From: Nostocoides sp. Soil756
GTDB lineage: Bacteria > Actinomycetota > Actinomycetes > Actinomycetales > Dermatophilaceae
Length of the DNA: 64,000 nt
Reading direction: 5' to 3'
Assembly: GCF_001428065.1 (NCBI RefSeq)
Contig: NZ_LMSE01000003.1
Location: 215,632 to 279,631 of the forward strand
A program made the position numbers and the translations under genes. Positions 36,934-47,083 of this stretch are shown one piece after another (positions within the stretch are counted from its first letter, which is position 1; every line of letters begins with the position of its first letter). The notes beneath the pieces were generated by a model. The model saw only the letters and a list, made by a program, of their open reading frames with translations, was not told the origin of the DNA and did not search any database.

Positions 36934-39678
36934 TCAGCTCGTGGCCACGCTCGAGAGCGGGATGCTCCAGATGCCGCGCCCGTGGGTGGCGGCGTAGAGG
37001 TTGCCGTCCGGGCCGGCCTCGAGGTCCATGACGACCGTGAGGGGAAGCCCGGTGCCGAGTCGGCTCCAGTCGGTGGCACCCTCGGCCCGGTAGAAGGCAC
37101 CCAGGTCGCTGCCCACCACGGTGGCCCCGTCGGACAGGACCTTCACGGTGTTGGCCGGGACGTCGGGCAGGTTGCCGGACTCGTCGGTCCAGGTCTTGCC
37201 GGCGTCCTTCGTCTCGTAGAGGTGACCGAGCCCGACCCCGGGGCCCTCGGTGAAGCGGCGGGAGAACCCGTTGATGGCGGCCAGCGCGTGGCTGCCGGTC
37301 TTCGGGTCGACCCACAGCCCGGCGATGTACCGGTTGGGCAGGCTCGAGACGTCGAGCTGGTGCCACTCCCCGACGGTCCCGTCCTCCTGGACGTTGGTCG
37401 AGATGCCACGGGCGAAGCCGGCGTTGTTGCACGGCCCACACCACGCGGTGTACCCGGCCCCGTCGGCCATCGCGACGGCCGTCGAGGAGTGCCCGGCGCC
37501 GTTGTCGAAGACCTTCTTGACGTCGCCGGCGTCCTGGGCCTTCCACACGTTCTCGACCGTGTAGACGTACTGTCCACCGAAGATCGCGTTGTCGGCGTTG
37601 ACCTGGTCGCGGTCGACGGGAGCGATGAACCGCGGGTTCGGGTCGTTCGGGTCGAGCAGCCGCGACGTCGCGTCGGCCTCGGACTGCGCGCCCGGGTTGA
37701 CCGCGCAGTTGTTCGTGACCTTCATCGACAGGTAGACGTAGCCCTGCACCTGGTTGCAGCCGTTGCGGGGGTCGGCGAAGCCGTCGGCCCCGTCACCACC
37801 GAAGTTGCTACCCATCATCCCGGCCGGGTCGTCGTTCGTACCGTCGGTGTTGACATGGAACAGGTTCGAGACGCCGTTGTCCTGGAGGCCACCGGAGACC
37901 ACGACGCCGCCGTTGGCGAGGTCCTTGCCCACCGAGACCGAGTAGTACTGCAGCGAGTCGTTGGTGCCGTCGTTGAGCGACACCAGGTCGGTGGCGTTCT
38001 TGTTGGCGTTGTCGCTGCCGTTGACGGGGCGGCGGTAGACACCGCCGTCGTTGCCGAAGAACACGTTCTTGCCGCCGACCGCGACCGAGTGCTGGTCGGG
38101 GTGCCCGGCGAGCGGGCAGGAGTTCTGCGCGTCGGAGAGGCCCCAGCACGGGAAGTAGAAGTTCCAGTACGGCGACGGGGTGTTCCAGCTGGTCCCGCCG
38201 TTCTTGGTCTCGAAGACCTCCTCGAGCCCGGCCCAGAGGTGGTCGGCGTTGTTCGGGTCGACGGTGAGGAACTGGTTGTACCAGGCCTGGACACCGACGT
38301 CGTAGCCGCCGGAGAGGGCCGACCCGCTGTTACGGAGCTCGGCGGCGTCGGCGATCTTCTGCCACGGCCCCTGGGGCTTGCCCTGCTTGGAGACGAAGAT
38401 GCCCATCAGGCTGCTCGAACCGCTGATCTTGCTCGGCTGCTGGACGATCGCGTAGAGACGGTCGCCCTTCTTGCTGAACGCGAACGTCGTGTAGCCGATG
38501 TCGTTGTTGTTCGGGATCTGCCCCTTGACCGGCGTCACCTTGTGCCAGCCACGGGGACCCTGGGTGTAGTCGCTGGTCTCGTAGAACCCGTTGTAGGTGT
38601 CACCCGAGCGCCAGCCGATCGACGCGACCACGTGCTTGGGGTTGCGGGGGTCGACGGCGATGTCGTTGACGATGTTCTTGTACGCCGCGTTGGTCGGGCC
38701 GCAGTCGATGTTGTTCTGGCAGTTGGCTCCCGCGGGGATGCCGGCCTCCGGGATCGCGGGCATCCAGTCCATGTTGGGCGCGAACGCGAAGGTCCACGCG
38801 CCGGAGGTCGTCGAGCCGGAGTGGTACCAGATGCCGCGGTTGGTGGCGGCCCAGACCTGGCCGTCACCGCCGGGGCGGATACGGCCGATGGTGGTCGAGT
38901 CCAGCTCGTTGCCGCCGACCTTGTCGGTGGTCGCGAAGGAGCCGGTACGCGGGGAGGCGAGACGGTAGACCCCGGCGCCGACGTAGGAGGTGCCGCCGGT
39001 GTTGGCCTCGCCGGTGGAGAACCAGAGCGAGCCGTCCTTGGCGAGCTCGAGGTCGCCGCCGGAGAGCGAGGGCAGCTGGTCGGCGATGGGGGTCCAGCCC
39101 GGGTTGGCCGACTGCTTCAGGGCCGTGCTGCCGGTGCTTTTGGCCGCGACGTCGGCGTTGGTGCTGCGGAAGACGCCACCGTCGGCGCCCGCGGCGTACA
39201 CGTACTTGCCCCCCGGGTCGGCCGCCAGACCGGTGATTCGGCCGGTGACCAGGCCCGCGCCGCCGCTGGAGTTGGAGTACCAGTCGCGGTAGCGCGGGTC
39301 GTCGGCGTTGTACGGGGTCCTGGTGACCTCGTTCCAGGCGCCGCCCACGGTGCCGAGCTTGCCGATCTGGCCGTAGGCGGTGCTGTAGGCCGAGGAGTCG
39401 ACGATGCCCGAGGGCGCGGTGCGCGCCTGGGCGAACTGCTCGGCGATCGTGACCGCCTCGCGCGACTCGTTCTGCACTTCGGCCGGGTTCCCCCCGGCGA
39501 TCATCAGGGCCTTCTCCATGACGGCCGCGTTGTAGTGACGGTCACGCCACTGGAACTTCAACCACTGCTCGTTCAGCTCGCCGCGGCCCGCGAAGGCCAG
39601 GCCGGCCGAGGCGACGAGCCCCGTGCCGACGACACCGGCGATGATGCGCCGGCGGCGATGGGATGTGTTGTCTCGCAT
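36934..39678 (-). CDS. large secreted beta-propeller (BNR/sortilin-like) protein
   Basis: The protein is 914 aa. Signal peptide at residues 10-30 (RRIIAGVVGTGLVASAGLAFA after HRRR). The rest is built of repeated blades with Asp-box-like turns: GGVFRSTNADVAAKS, GGTSWNTPSPYW, DAGKTWTDESG, and recurrent DPNN/DPKT turns. This resembles the sortilin/Xgh74-type propeller, often annotated glycosyl hydrolase, but I see no clear catalytic pair. Cys pairs (CQNNIDCG, CWGLSDAQNSC, CGPCN) suggest extracellular disulfides. Low basic content and Asn/Gly richness fit an exported surface protein. RBS GAGGA before ATG; a TACGGT hexamer near 39747-39752 may be its -10. Ligand unknown. Confidence 0.85.
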   Translation of the reverse strand: MRDNTSHRRRRIIAGVVGTGLVASAGLAFAGRGELNEQWLKFQWRDRHYNAAVMEKALMIAGGNPAEVQNESREAVTIAEQFAQARTAPSGIVDSSAYSTAYGQIGKLGTVGGAWNEVTRTPYNADDPRYRDWYSNSSGGAGLVTGRITGLAADPGGKYVYAAGADGGVFRSTNADVAAKSTGSTALKQSANPGWTPIADQLPSLSGGDLELAKDGSLWFSTGEANTGGTSYVGAGVYRLASPRTGSFATTDKVGGNELDSTTIGRIRPGGDGQVWAATNRGIWYHSGSTTSGAWTFAFAPNMDWMPAIPEAGIPAGANCQNNIDCGPTNAAYKNIVNDIAVDPRNPKHVVASIGWRSGDTYNGFYETSDYTQGPRGWHKVTPVKGQIPNNNDIGYTTFAFSKKGDRLYAIVQQPSKISGSSSLMGIFVSKQGKPQGPWQKIADAAELRNSGSALSGGYDVGVQAWYNQFLTVDPNNADHLWAGLEEVFETKNGGTSWNTPSPYWNFYFPCWGLSDAQNSCPLAGHPDQHSVAVGGKNVFFGNDGGVYRRPVNGSDNANKNATDLVSLNDGTNDSLQYYSVSVGKDLANGGVVVSGGLQDNGVSNLFHVNTDGTNDDPAGMMGSNFGGDGADGFADPRNGCNQVQGYVYLSMKVTNNCAVNPGAQSEADATSRLLDPNDPNPRFIAPVDRDQVNADNAIFGGQYVYTVENVWKAQDAGDVKKVFDNGAGHSSTAVAMADGAGYTAWCGPCNNAGFARGISTNVQEDGTVGEWHQLDVSSLPNRYIAGLWVDPKTGSHALAAINGFSRRFTEGPGVGLGHLYETKDAGKTWTDESGNLPDVPANTVKVLSDGATVVGSDLGAFYRAEGATDWSRLGTGLPLTVVMDLEAGPDGNLYAATHGRGIWSIPLSSVATS

Positions 39679-39867
39679 GAGGGTCCTCACGGCAGACGCT
39701 GCGCCCTGCGCAGCAGACGACGAGTGCCGGTCGGCACCCGGTTGGCACCGTACGGTTCCGCCCGGCCGATCCGAAGGGGTCACGACCGCCCATCTGTCAG
39801 CGACCTCTCAGGAGCTTGCCAGGTACTCACGGGACGCCGGGCCGCGAGCGTCCGTGGGCCCGCCCGT

Positions 39868-39873
39868 TAGGGT
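39868..39873 (+). promoter_or_regulatory. -10 element, leaderless start of second lepB
   Basis: TAGGGT, 6 nt before the GTG at 39880. Confidence 0.5.
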
Positions 39874-39879
39874 GGCGCC

Positions 39880-40587
39880 GTGACCGATGCCGGCGCCCGC
39901 ACGCGCCCGCCCCCGCAGCGTCGGCGTCGACTCCCGTGGTTCACCGAGGTGGTCGTCGCCGTCCTCGCCGTGGCGCTCGTGCAGGCCTTCCTCGTCAAGC
40001 CCTTCGGCGTCCCGTCGCAGTCGATGGAGAACAGCCTGCACATCGGCGACCGCATCCTGGTCAACCGGCTGGACCACACGCTCGACCGCGGTGACGTCGT
40101 GGTGTTCGGGCACGGGGCGCAGTGGCAGGACCGGCGCCTGCCCCCCGCCGCCAACCCGTTCGAGCGGGCCCTGCGCGCGGTCGGCGACCTCGTGGGCATC
40201 GGCCCGAGCAACACCTCCTACACGGTCAAGCGCGTCATCGGGCTGCCGGGCGAGCGGGTCGCGTGCTGCTCCGACGCCGGCGCGGTCACCGTCGACGGCC
40301 GCCCGCTCATCGAGCCGTACGTCTTCGAGGACCTGCCGTTCGTCCCGGGCACCCTCGACTGCTCGTCGTCGCCGCGTTCCACGCGGTGCTTCCCCGAGAT
40401 CACCGTGCCGCGCGAGAACCTCCTCGTGCTCGGCGACCACCGCTCGCAGTCGGCCGACTCGGTCATCGGCTGCCGGGGCGCCACCGAGGGGCAGGAGTGC
40501 GCCCGCTTCGTCCCGTTCGACCGGGTCGTGGGGCCGGTCGTGCTGCGCTTCTGGCCGCCCGGTGACGTGGGGGGCATACCCCACTGA
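39880..40587 (+). CDS. lepB: signal peptidase I, second active paralogue
   Basis: The protein is 235 aa: basic Arg/Pro N-terminus, one membrane segment (VVVAVLAVALVQAFLV), then the S26 domain. Catalytic Ser48 (VPSQSMENSL) and Lys117 (TVKRVIGLPGE) are both present; box E reads LGDHRSQSADS. Two Cys pairs (ACCSD, and CSSSPRSTRC) may form disulfides outside. Stands alone between the divergent propeller gene and the convergent smc, so substrate specialisation is possible; the neighbouring propeller protein is a candidate substrate. Confidence 0.93.
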   Translation: MTDAGARTRPPPQRRRRLPWFTEVVVAVLAVALVQAFLVKPFGVPSQSMENSLHIGDRILVNRLDHTLDRGDVVVFGHGAQWQDRRLPPAANPFERALRAVGDLVGIGPSNTSYTVKRVIGLPGERVACCSDAGAVTVDGRPLIEPYVFEDLPFVPGTLDCSSSPRSTRCFPEITVPRENLLVLGDHRSQSADSVIGCRGATEGQECARFVPFDRVVGPVVLRFWPPGDVGGIPH

Positions 40588-40641
40588 CCCGCTCCCTGGC
40601 ATCCCGTCCCGGGTGCGGGCGGGCGGGGCCGCGCGGGGCGG

Positions 40642-43600
40642 TCAGGCGGAGGCGGCGACGTCGCGGATGCGCTGGCTGACCACGGTGGTCACGCCGTCGC
40701 CGCGCATCGAGACGCCGTAGAGGGCGTCGGCGACCTCCATGGTCCGCTTCTGGTGGGTGATGACGATGAGCTGGCTGGAGTCGCGCAGCTCCTCGAAGAG
40801 GGTGATGAGCCGGCCGAGGTTGGTGTCGTCGAGCGCGGCCTCGACCTCGTCCATGATGTAGAACGGGCTCGGCCGGGCCTTGAAGATGGCCACCAGCAGC
40901 GCCACCGCCACCAGGGAGCGCTCGCCGCCCGAGAGCAGCGAGAGGCGCTTGACCTTCTTGCCCGGCGGCCGCGCCTCGACCTCGATGCCGGTGGTCAGCA
41001 TGTGCTCGGGGTCGGTGAGCACCAGCCGGCCCTCGCCGCCGGGGAAGAGCCGCTCGAAGACGCGCTCGAACTGCTGCTCGGTGTCGCGGTAGGCCTCGGT
41101 GAAGACCTGCTCGACGCGCTCGTCGACCTCCTTGACGATGTCGAGCAGGTCACGCTTGGAGCGCTTGAGGTCCTCGAGCTGGGTGGTGAGGAAGGTGTGG
41201 CGCTCCTCGAGGGCGGCGTACTCCTCGAGCGCGAGCGGGTTGACCCGGCCGAGCTGGCCGAGGGCGCGCTCGGCGCGGCGCAGCCGCTTCTCCTGGTCCT
41301 CGCGCACGTACGGCACCGGCTCGGGCGTGGCGGCCGGGTCGTCGTCGGGGCCGGCGACGTGCGGGACCGGACGGTCGGGGCCGTACTCGGCGGTGAGGAC
41401 GCCCGGGTCGATGCCGAGCTCCTCGATGGCACGGGCCTGGAGCTGCTCGATGCGCGCCAGCTGGCGGGCGCGGGCCATCTCGTCGCGGTGGGCGGCGTCG
41501 GTGAGGTCGCGCAGCTCGTCCTGCACGCCGGTGAGCTCGGTGCGCAGCGTGGCCGCGACCCGGTCGCGCTCGGCCCGCTGGGTCTCCGCGGCGTCGCGCA
41601 GGAGCCCGGCCCGGGCGAGGGCGGCGCTCACCCGGTGTCCGGCCCAGGCGGCGGCCTCGTGCACGGCGGCGGCGACCTCGGCCTCGCGGCGGCGGCGCTC
41701 GCGACGCTCACGCAGCCGCTCGCGCGCCGCGATCTCGTTGCGGGCGGCGCCCTCCAGCGAGTCGGCGCGGCCCTTCAGCGCCCGGGCCCGCTCCTCGGTG
41801 GTGCGCAGCGCCAGGCGGACCTCGGTCTCGGCGGTGCGCGCGCGGCTGGCCTCGAGCTCGAGGCGGTCGCGCTCGTCGGTGCTGGGGTCGGTGTCGTCGT
41901 CAGCCGGCTGCTCCTCGGCCTCGGCCAGGCGCGTCGCGAGGGCCTCGAGCTCGAGCCGGTCGCTCTCGAGGTTCTCGCGGGCCGCGGCGATGGCCCGCTC
42001 GGCCCGCTCGGCCTCGGCCGAGGACGTGCGCACCGAGGCGCCGAGCGCCCCGAGGCGCTCCGCGACCGCCGCCATCCGGGCGTCGGACTCGTGCAGGGCC
42101 TCCAGGGCCGCGTCGACGTCGTCGGCCGCGGTGCGCTCGCGCTCGCGGGCGGCGGCCAGGGCGAAACGGCCGCGCTCGACGCGTGCCCCGGCCTCGTCGA
42201 GGGTGGCGCGCGTCTCCTCGACGGCGGCCTGGACCTCGAGGAGGCTCGCGCCGGCGCTGCTGCCGCCGCGCGCCCAGCCGGGGCCGTAGACGTCGCCGTC
42301 GGCGGTGACCGCGGTGACCCCGGGATGGCGGTCGACGAGGGCCACGGCGTGAGCGGCGGTCGGGACCAGCGCGACGCGCTCGAGCAGCTGCTCGACGGCG
42401 GGGCGCACGGTGGCGGGCGCCTCGACGACCTCGCGGGCCCAGACGGCGTCGCCGTCGAGGCCGGGCCACGAACCGGGGTGGGCCGGGGACGCGGTCGCGC
42501 CCACGAGCAGGGCGGCCCGGCCGGCGTCCTGCTCGCGCAGCGAGGCGAAGGCGGCGGCGGCGGCGTCGGCCGAGGAGACGGCGAGGGCCTCCGAGGCCCA
42601 GCCGAGGGCCGCGGCGACGGCGGCCTCGTGACCCCCGCGCACGTGCAGCAGGGCGGCGACGGTACCGATGATCCCGTGCTCGGCGTCGGCGGCCTCGAGC
42701 AGCGTGGCGGCGCCGTCCTTGCGGCGCAGGCTCATCTCGAGCGCCTCGAGGCGGGCCTGGGCCGACGAGCGGTCGCGCTCGGCCTCGCGCTCGGCGGTCT
42801 GCAGCGCGGCGATCTCGGCCTCGGCCTCGGCCAGGGCCGCGGCGGCGGCCTCGTAGCGGGAGTCGAGCCCCTCCTCGCCCTCCTCCTCGTGGGCGATGCC
42901 GCCCTCGAGCCGGGCGAACTCGTGCTCGGCCTGGGTGGCGCGCTGGCGCGCCTCGGCGGCCAGGGTGCGCAGCCGCCCGATCTCGGCCTCCCCCGCCTCG
43001 ATGCGGCTGCGGCGGGCGCCCACCTGGCCGGCGAGCTTGGCCAGGCCCTCGCGCCGGTCGGCGGCGGCCCGGGCCAGCCGCGCCAGACGCTGCTGCTCGG
43101 CGGTGAAGGCGGCCTCGGCGGCCTCCCGCTCGGCCACGGCGTCCTGGAGGGCTTCGGTAGTCTCGGCGACCTCGGCCAGCAGGAGCTCCTCGGCCTCCCG
43201 CGCGCGAGCGGCCTGGGCCCGCAGCTCGTCGGGGTCGCGGCCGGAGGTGGCCTCGTGCTCCTCGTCCTGGGACAGCAGGCGCACCCGCTCGGCGGCGACC
43301 GACGCGGTGGACTCGAGCCGGTCGCGCAGGCTCTGCAGGCGCACGACCCGGTCCTGGGCCCGGCCCAGTTCGGGGGCGGCCTCGGCGGCGCGGGCCTCGA
43401 CCTCGGCCACCCGCGCGCGCACCGAGGCCAGCGCCTCCTCGACGGCGCGGCGGCGCTCGAGGAGGGCGGTCTCGTCGGCCTCCTCCTTCTCGACCACGGC
43501 GGTGAGCTGCACGAGGTCGTCGGCCAGCAGGCGCAGGCGGGCGTCGCGCGCCTCGGCCTGCACGACGGCGGCCCGGCGGGCGGCCTCCGCCTGGCGGCCC

Positions 43601-44214
43601 AGCGGCCCGAGCTGACGGCGGATCTCGCCGGTGAGGTCCTGGACGCGGGTGAGGTTGCCCTCCATCTGCTCCAGCTTGCGCAGGGTGCGCTCCTTGCGGC
43701 GGCGGTGCTTGAGCACCCCGGCCGCCTCCTCGATGAAGCCGCGGCGCTCCTCGGGGGTGGCCCGCAGCACGGTATCGAGCTGGCCCTGCCCGACGATGAC
43801 GTGCATCTCGCGCCCGAGGCCGGAGTCGCTGAGCAGCTCCTGGACGTCGAGCAGGCGGCAGGAGGTGCCGTTGATGGCGTACTCGGAGCCGCCGCCGCGG
43901 AACATCGTGCGGGTGATGGTGACCTCGGTGTACTCGATCGGCAGGGCGCCGTCGGTGTTGTCGATGGTCAGGCTGACCTCGGCCCGGCCCAGCGGTGGCC
44001 GGCCGGAGGTGCCGGCGAAGATGACGTCCTCCATCTTGCCGCCGCGCAGGCTCTTGGCGCCCTGCTCGCCCATGACCCAGGCGAGGGCGTCGACGACGTT
44101 GGACTTGCCGGAGCCGTTGGGGCCGACGACGCAGGTGATGCCGGGCTCGAGGCGCAGCGTCGTCGCCGAGGCGAACGACTTGAACCCCTTGAGGGTCAGC
44201 GTCTTGAGGTACAT
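40642..44214 (-). CDS. smc: chromosome segregation protein SMC
   Basis: The protein is 1190 aa. N-terminal ATPase half with GPNGSGKSNVVDALAWVMGEQ, coiled coil from about residue 170, hinge near 500-660 (GIIGTVAALLHVRGGHEAAV), second coiled coil, and C-terminal half with signature LSGGERSLVAVALLVA and Walker B FYIMDEVEAALDD. Works with ScpAB to condense and separate chromosomes. The coils are extremely Ala/Glu/Arg rich. Conserved position upstream of ftsY, although three genes (lepB, propeller, M13) are now between them. Confidence 0.97.
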   Translation of the reverse strand: MYLKTLTLKGFKSFASATTLRLEPGITCVVGPNGSGKSNVVDALAWVMGEQGAKSLRGGKMEDVIFAGTSGRPPLGRAEVSLTIDNTDGALPIEYTEVTITRTMFRGGGSEYAINGTSCRLLDVQELLSDSGLGREMHVIVGQGQLDTVLRATPEERRGFIEEAAGVLKHRRRKERTLRKLEQMEGNLTRVQDLTGEIRRQLGPLGRQAEAARRAAVVQAEARDARLRLLADDLVQLTAVVEKEEADETALLERRRAVEEALASVRARVAEVEARAAEAAPELGRAQDRVVRLQSLRDRLESTASVAAERVRLLSQDEEHEATSGRDPDELRAQAARAREAEELLLAEVAETTEALQDAVAEREAAEAAFTAEQQRLARLARAAADRREGLAKLAGQVGARRSRIEAGEAEIGRLRTLAAEARQRATQAEHEFARLEGGIAHEEEGEEGLDSRYEAAAAALAEAEAEIAALQTAEREAERDRSSAQARLEALEMSLRRKDGAATLLEAADAEHGIIGTVAALLHVRGGHEAAVAAALGWASEALAVSSADAAAAAFASLREQDAGRAALLVGATASPAHPGSWPGLDGDAVWAREVVEAPATVRPAVEQLLERVALVPTAAHAVALVDRHPGVTAVTADGDVYGPGWARGGSSAGASLLEVQAAVEETRATLDEAGARVERGRFALAAARERERTAADDVDAALEALHESDARMAAVAERLGALGASVRTSSAEAERAERAIAAARENLESDRLELEALATRLAEAEEQPADDDTDPSTDERDRLELEASRARTAETEVRLALRTTEERARALKGRADSLEGAARNEIAARERLRERRERRRREAEVAAAVHEAAAWAGHRVSAALARAGLLRDAAETQRAERDRVAATLRTELTGVQDELRDLTDAAHRDEMARARQLARIEQLQARAIEELGIDPGVLTAEYGPDRPVPHVAGPDDDPAATPEPVPYVREDQEKRLRRAERALGQLGRVNPLALEEYAALEERHTFLTTQLEDLKRSKRDLLDIVKEVDERVEQVFTEAYRDTEQQFERVFERLFPGGEGRLVLTDPEHMLTTGIEVEARPPGKKVKRLSLLSGGERSLVAVALLVAIFKARPSPFYIMDEVEAALDDTNLGRLITLFEELRDSSQLIVITHQKRTMEVADALYGVSMRGDGVTTVVSQRIRDVAASA

Positions 44215-44370
44215 GCGTGCCTGTCGTGTGTCTCTCGCGGGGTCGTTCGGGGGGCCGGGGTCGCGGGCGATGCTACCGGGACCGCACCGCGCGGACGGGA
44301 GGTGCGCTCCTCTCCGGTTGCGCCTGTGGCCTCCGTGACCAGTGGGGTCGGTGTGACCCGCGGGACGCGG

Positions 44371-44670
44371 TCACTCGCCGCCGGAGCGGCCCGCGATGTG
44401 CTCGTGGTGGTGGATGACCTCGGCGATGATGAAGTTGAGGAAGGCCTCGGCGAAGCGCGGGTCGAGCCCGGACTCGTCGGCCAGCGCCTTCAGGCGCGCC
44501 ACCTGGGTCTCCTCCCGCCCGGGGTCGGCGGCCGGCAACCCCGCCGCGGCCTTGAGCTCGCCGACGGCCTGGGTGCACTTGAACCGCTCGGCGAGCAGGT
44601 GGACGAGCGCGGCGTCGATGTTGTCGATGCTCGAGCGCAGCCGCGCGAGGTCCGGAGGAACGGTGCTCAC
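44371..44670 (-). CDS. chorismate mutase, AroQ type
   Basis: Small all-helical enzyme of 99 aa converting chorismate to prephenate (Phe/Tyr branch). Conserved elements: LARLRSSIDNIDAALVHLLAERF, RFKCTQAVGELKA (active-site Arg/Lys), DPGREETQVARLK, and FLNFIIAEVIHHHEHI. No fusion partner and no signal peptide, so it is a cytoplasmic stand-alone form. The GTG at 44670 follows a -10 by 6 nt, shortening a longer open frame. Confidence 0.92.
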   Translation of the reverse strand: MSTVPPDLARLRSSIDNIDAALVHLLAERFKCTQAVGELKAAAGLPAADPGREETQVARLKALADESGLDPRFAEAFLNFIIAEVIHHHEHIAGRSGGE

Positions 44671-44676
44671 CCGGCC

Positions 44677-44682
44677 ATCGTA
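44677..44682 (-). promoter_or_regulatory. -10 element, leaderless start of chorismate mutase
   Basis: Minus-strand TACGAT, 6 nt before the GTG at 44670. Confidence 0.5.
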
Positions 44683-44739
44683 GGAAAGGGCCGCTGCTCC
44701 GGCATCGCTGTCCAGCCCGCGGGAGCCCACGGGGCCGGC

Positions 44740-45033
44740 TCAGCGCTCGCGGAACCCCGGCTCGCCCCGCGGGGCCGCCCACAGGGGCGCCGACGTGGCG
44801 GCGACCTCGCCCGGCCGCCCGGCGACGGCGTCCGGCCCGAGCCGCGCCAGCAGCCGCTCCACGGCGGCCCGCTCCCCCTCGGCCACCACCTCGACCCGGC
44901 CGTCGGCGGTGTTGCGGGCCCAGCCCGCGAGACCCAGCTCGAGGGCCCGCGCCCGCGTCCACCAGCGGAAGCCCACTCCCTGGACCCGGCCCCGCACGAA
45001 CACGGTGCAACGGACAGGGCCCTCGGTACTCAC
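44740..45033 (-). CDS. acyP: acylphosphatase
   Basis: The protein is 97 aa. Signature [19 protein letters not shown] with catalytic Arg, and [17 protein letters not shown] with catalytic Asn. Hydrolyses acyl phosphates. The C-terminal 15 residues are Arg/Pro rich and extend beyond the fold. GTG at 45033 set by a -10; its promoter region faces that of the acyltransferase gene at 45101. Confidence 0.95.
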   Translation of the reverse strand: MSTEGPVRCTVFVRGRVQGVGFRWWTRARALELGLAGWARNTADGRVEVVAEGERAAVERLLARLGPDAVAGRPGEVAATSAPLWAAPRGEPGFRER

Positions 45034-45039
45034 GGGGAC

Positions 45040-45045
45040 ACTGTA
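45040..45045 (-). promoter_or_regulatory. -10 element, leaderless start of acyP
   Basis: Minus-strand TACAGT, 6 nt before the GTG at 45033. Confidence 0.5.
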
Positions 45046-45088
45046 GGAGGACGCCGCGCGCCTCCGCCCCACTGTCACCACCCGTCAC

Positions 45089-45094
45089 TACGGT
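45089..45094 (+). promoter_or_regulatory. -10 element, leaderless start of the acyltransferase
   Basis: TACGGT, 6 nt before the ATG at 45101. Confidence 0.5.
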
Positions 45095-45100
45095 GTTCGC

Positions 45101-47083
45101 ATGGAGCCGCACGGCCGAGGCGAGCGGGGCGGCGTCGCCACCGCGCGGCGTCCTGACGGCGAGCCCGCGGGCGGCGCCCGCACGTCCTCCCCCCACCCCG
45201 CGTCGGCCGGGGCCGGAACCCGCCGCCTGGCCGGCCTCGACGGCCTGCGCGCACTCGCCGTGGTCGCCGTCCTCGTCTTCCACCTCGACCCCCGGTGGCT
45301 GCCCGGCGGCTTCCTCGGGGTCGACGTCTTCTTCGTCGTCTCCGGCTTCCTCATCACCACCCTGCTGGTGCGCGAGCGCCGCGACACCGGGCGCATCGAC
45401 CTGCGCGCCTTCTGGGGACGCCGGGCCCGGCGGCTCCTGCCCCCGCTGCTGCTGGTGGTCCCCTCGGCCGTGCTCCTGGCGCGCCTGGCCGAGGGCGACC
45501 TGCTCGTCGGCGTCGGCCGGCAGGTCCTCGGCGCGCTGACGTTCACCTCTAACTGGCTCGAGATCGGCGCGGGCAGCGACTACTTCGCCTCGACCTCGCC
45601 GGTGCTGCTGGCCAACCTCTGGTCACTGGCGGTCGAGGAGCAGTTCTACCTGCTGTGGCCGCTCGCCCTGCTGCTCCTCCTCCGCTTCGTCGACCGCCCG
45701 GCCCACCGGGTGGCGGTGGTCGCCGCCCTGGCCGCGGCCAGTGCCCTGGCGATGGCCTGGCGCTTCGACCCCGAGTACCCGACCCGGGTCTACTACGGCA
45801 CCGACACCCACGCGATGGGACTGATGGTGGGGGCCGCGCTCGCGCTGGCGCTGGCCTCCCCGGGCCGGGCCGGGACCGCCACCGCCGGCTGGCACCGCTC
45901 CCGCCGGGCCGTGGGCGCCGTCGCGCTCGCGGTCCTGCTCGGCTCCTTCGTGGTCGCCGACGAACGGTCGGCCCTGACCTTCCGCGGCGGCATCCTGCTC
46001 GTCTCGCTGGCGACCGCCGCCCTCGTCCTGGTCGTGGTCGAGCGGCCGGGCCGGCTGCGGGCCCTGCTCGAGGTGCCGGCCGCGCGCTGGGTCGGCGCCC
46101 GCAGCTACGGCATCTACCTCTGGCACTGGCCGGTGGTGCTCGTCGTCGGGCGCGACCTCCCGGTGGCTCCGGGCGGCGCCGAGTACGTGCTCACCCGGTG
46201 CTGGGCCGTGCTGGTCACCCTGGCCGCCGCCGACCTCTCGTACCGCTTCGTCGAGACGCCGGTGCGCCGGCTGGGCGTGCGTGGTGCCTTCGCGGCGCTG
46301 ACCCGCCGGCTGCGGGCCGTCGGTACCCGTCGCGCCCGCGTGGCCTGGGCCGTGGTCGCCACCGTGGCCGTCGCGGTGCCCGTGGTGCTGCTGACCGCCC
46401 CCGACCGCACCTCCACCGAGGAATCGCTCGTCGCGCTCGAGGCCGCCCTCAGCCGGCAGGCCGCGAGCCCCGAGCCGACACCGGCCGCCACCGCCGGCCC
46501 CCGCACGCTCCCGTCCGCCCGGGCCACCACGGCCACCGTTCCCGGGGCCGCCGGCTGGGCCATGCCCACGGGCGCCGAGATCGACGGCTTCGGCGACTCG
46601 ATGCTGGTGGGCGCCAGCGACGCGATGGAGTACTGGTTCGACGGCATCCGCCTCGACGCCCGCTCCAACCGCCGCTGGAGCCAGGCCCCCACACTCGTCG
46701 AGAACCGTGGCCCGGGGCTGCGCCGGGCCGTCGTGCTCGCCTTCGGGACCAACTTCGGCACCGACGAGAAGGCCATCGCGGCCACCCTCGACGCCATCGG
46801 GCCCCGCCGGATGGTCGTCATCGTCACCGTGCACGGGCGCTACGCGCGGGCCGAGGCCGACAACCGCCGGCTGCGCTCGGCCGTGGCCGGGCGCGACAAC
46901 GTCCAGGTCGCCGACTGGGACGCCGCCCTCGCGGGCACGCGGGGGATGCTGCAGTCCGACGACATCCACCCCAGCATCCGGGGTGCCCACCTCTACAGCA
47001 GCACGGTGCGCCAGGCCTTCGCCACGCTCTCGGAGCGCCACACCGGCCGGAAGGTCACGCTCCCGGCCGTCCGGATCCCCTGA
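45101..47083 (+). CDS. OafA/YrhL-type acyltransferase with C-terminal SGNH domain
   Basis: The protein is 660 aa. A 40-residue Pro/Gly/Arg N-terminus precedes the acyltransferase-3 membrane domain ([40 protein letters not shown]; about ten segments, residues 42-420). After a Thr/Ala/Pro linker, a secreted SGNH-hydrolase-like domain begins near residue 480: block [12 protein letters not shown], block III-like [11 protein letters not shown], block [10 protein letters not shown] with Asp and His. It probably O-acetylates a cell-envelope polysaccharide or peptidoglycan outside the cell. Its last 29 nt overlap the convergent mutM gene. Confidence 0.92.
   Translation: MEPHGRGERGGVATARRPDGEPAGGARTSSPHPASAGAGTRRLAGLDGLRALAVVAVLVFHLDPRWLPGGFLGVDVFFVVSGFLITTLLVRERRDTGRIDLRAFWGRRARRLLPPLLLVVPSAVLLARLAEGDLLVGVGRQVLGALTFTSNWLEIGAGSDYFASTSPVLLANLWSLAVEEQFYLLWPLALLLLLRFVDRPAHRVAVVAALAAASALAMAWRFDPEYPTRVYYGTDTHAMGLMVGAALALALASPGRAGTATAGWHRSRRAVGAVALAVLLGSFVVADERSALTFRGGILLVSLATAALVLVVVERPGRLRALLEVPAARWVGARSYGIYLWHWPVVLVVGRDLPVAPGGAEYVLTRCWAVLVTLAAADLSYRFVETPVRRLGVRGAFAALTRRLRAVGTRRARVAWAVVATVAVAVPVVLLTAPDRTSTEESLVALEAALSRQAASPEPTPAATAGPRTLPSARATTATVPGAAGWAMPTGAEIDGFGDSMLVGASDAMEYWFDGIRLDARSNRRWSQAPTLVENRGPGLRRAVVLAFGTNFGTDEKAIAATLDAIGPRRMVVIVTVHGRYARAEADNRRLRSAVAGRDNVQVADWDAALAGTRGMLQSDDIHPSIRGAHLYSSTVRQAFATLSERHTGRKVTLPAVRIP

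Noticed and set aside
40753-45156. 1467-residue open frame on the plus strand opposite smc
   Set aside because: Shadow of the smc coiled coil; repetitive Gly/Leu/Glu translation and no family motif.
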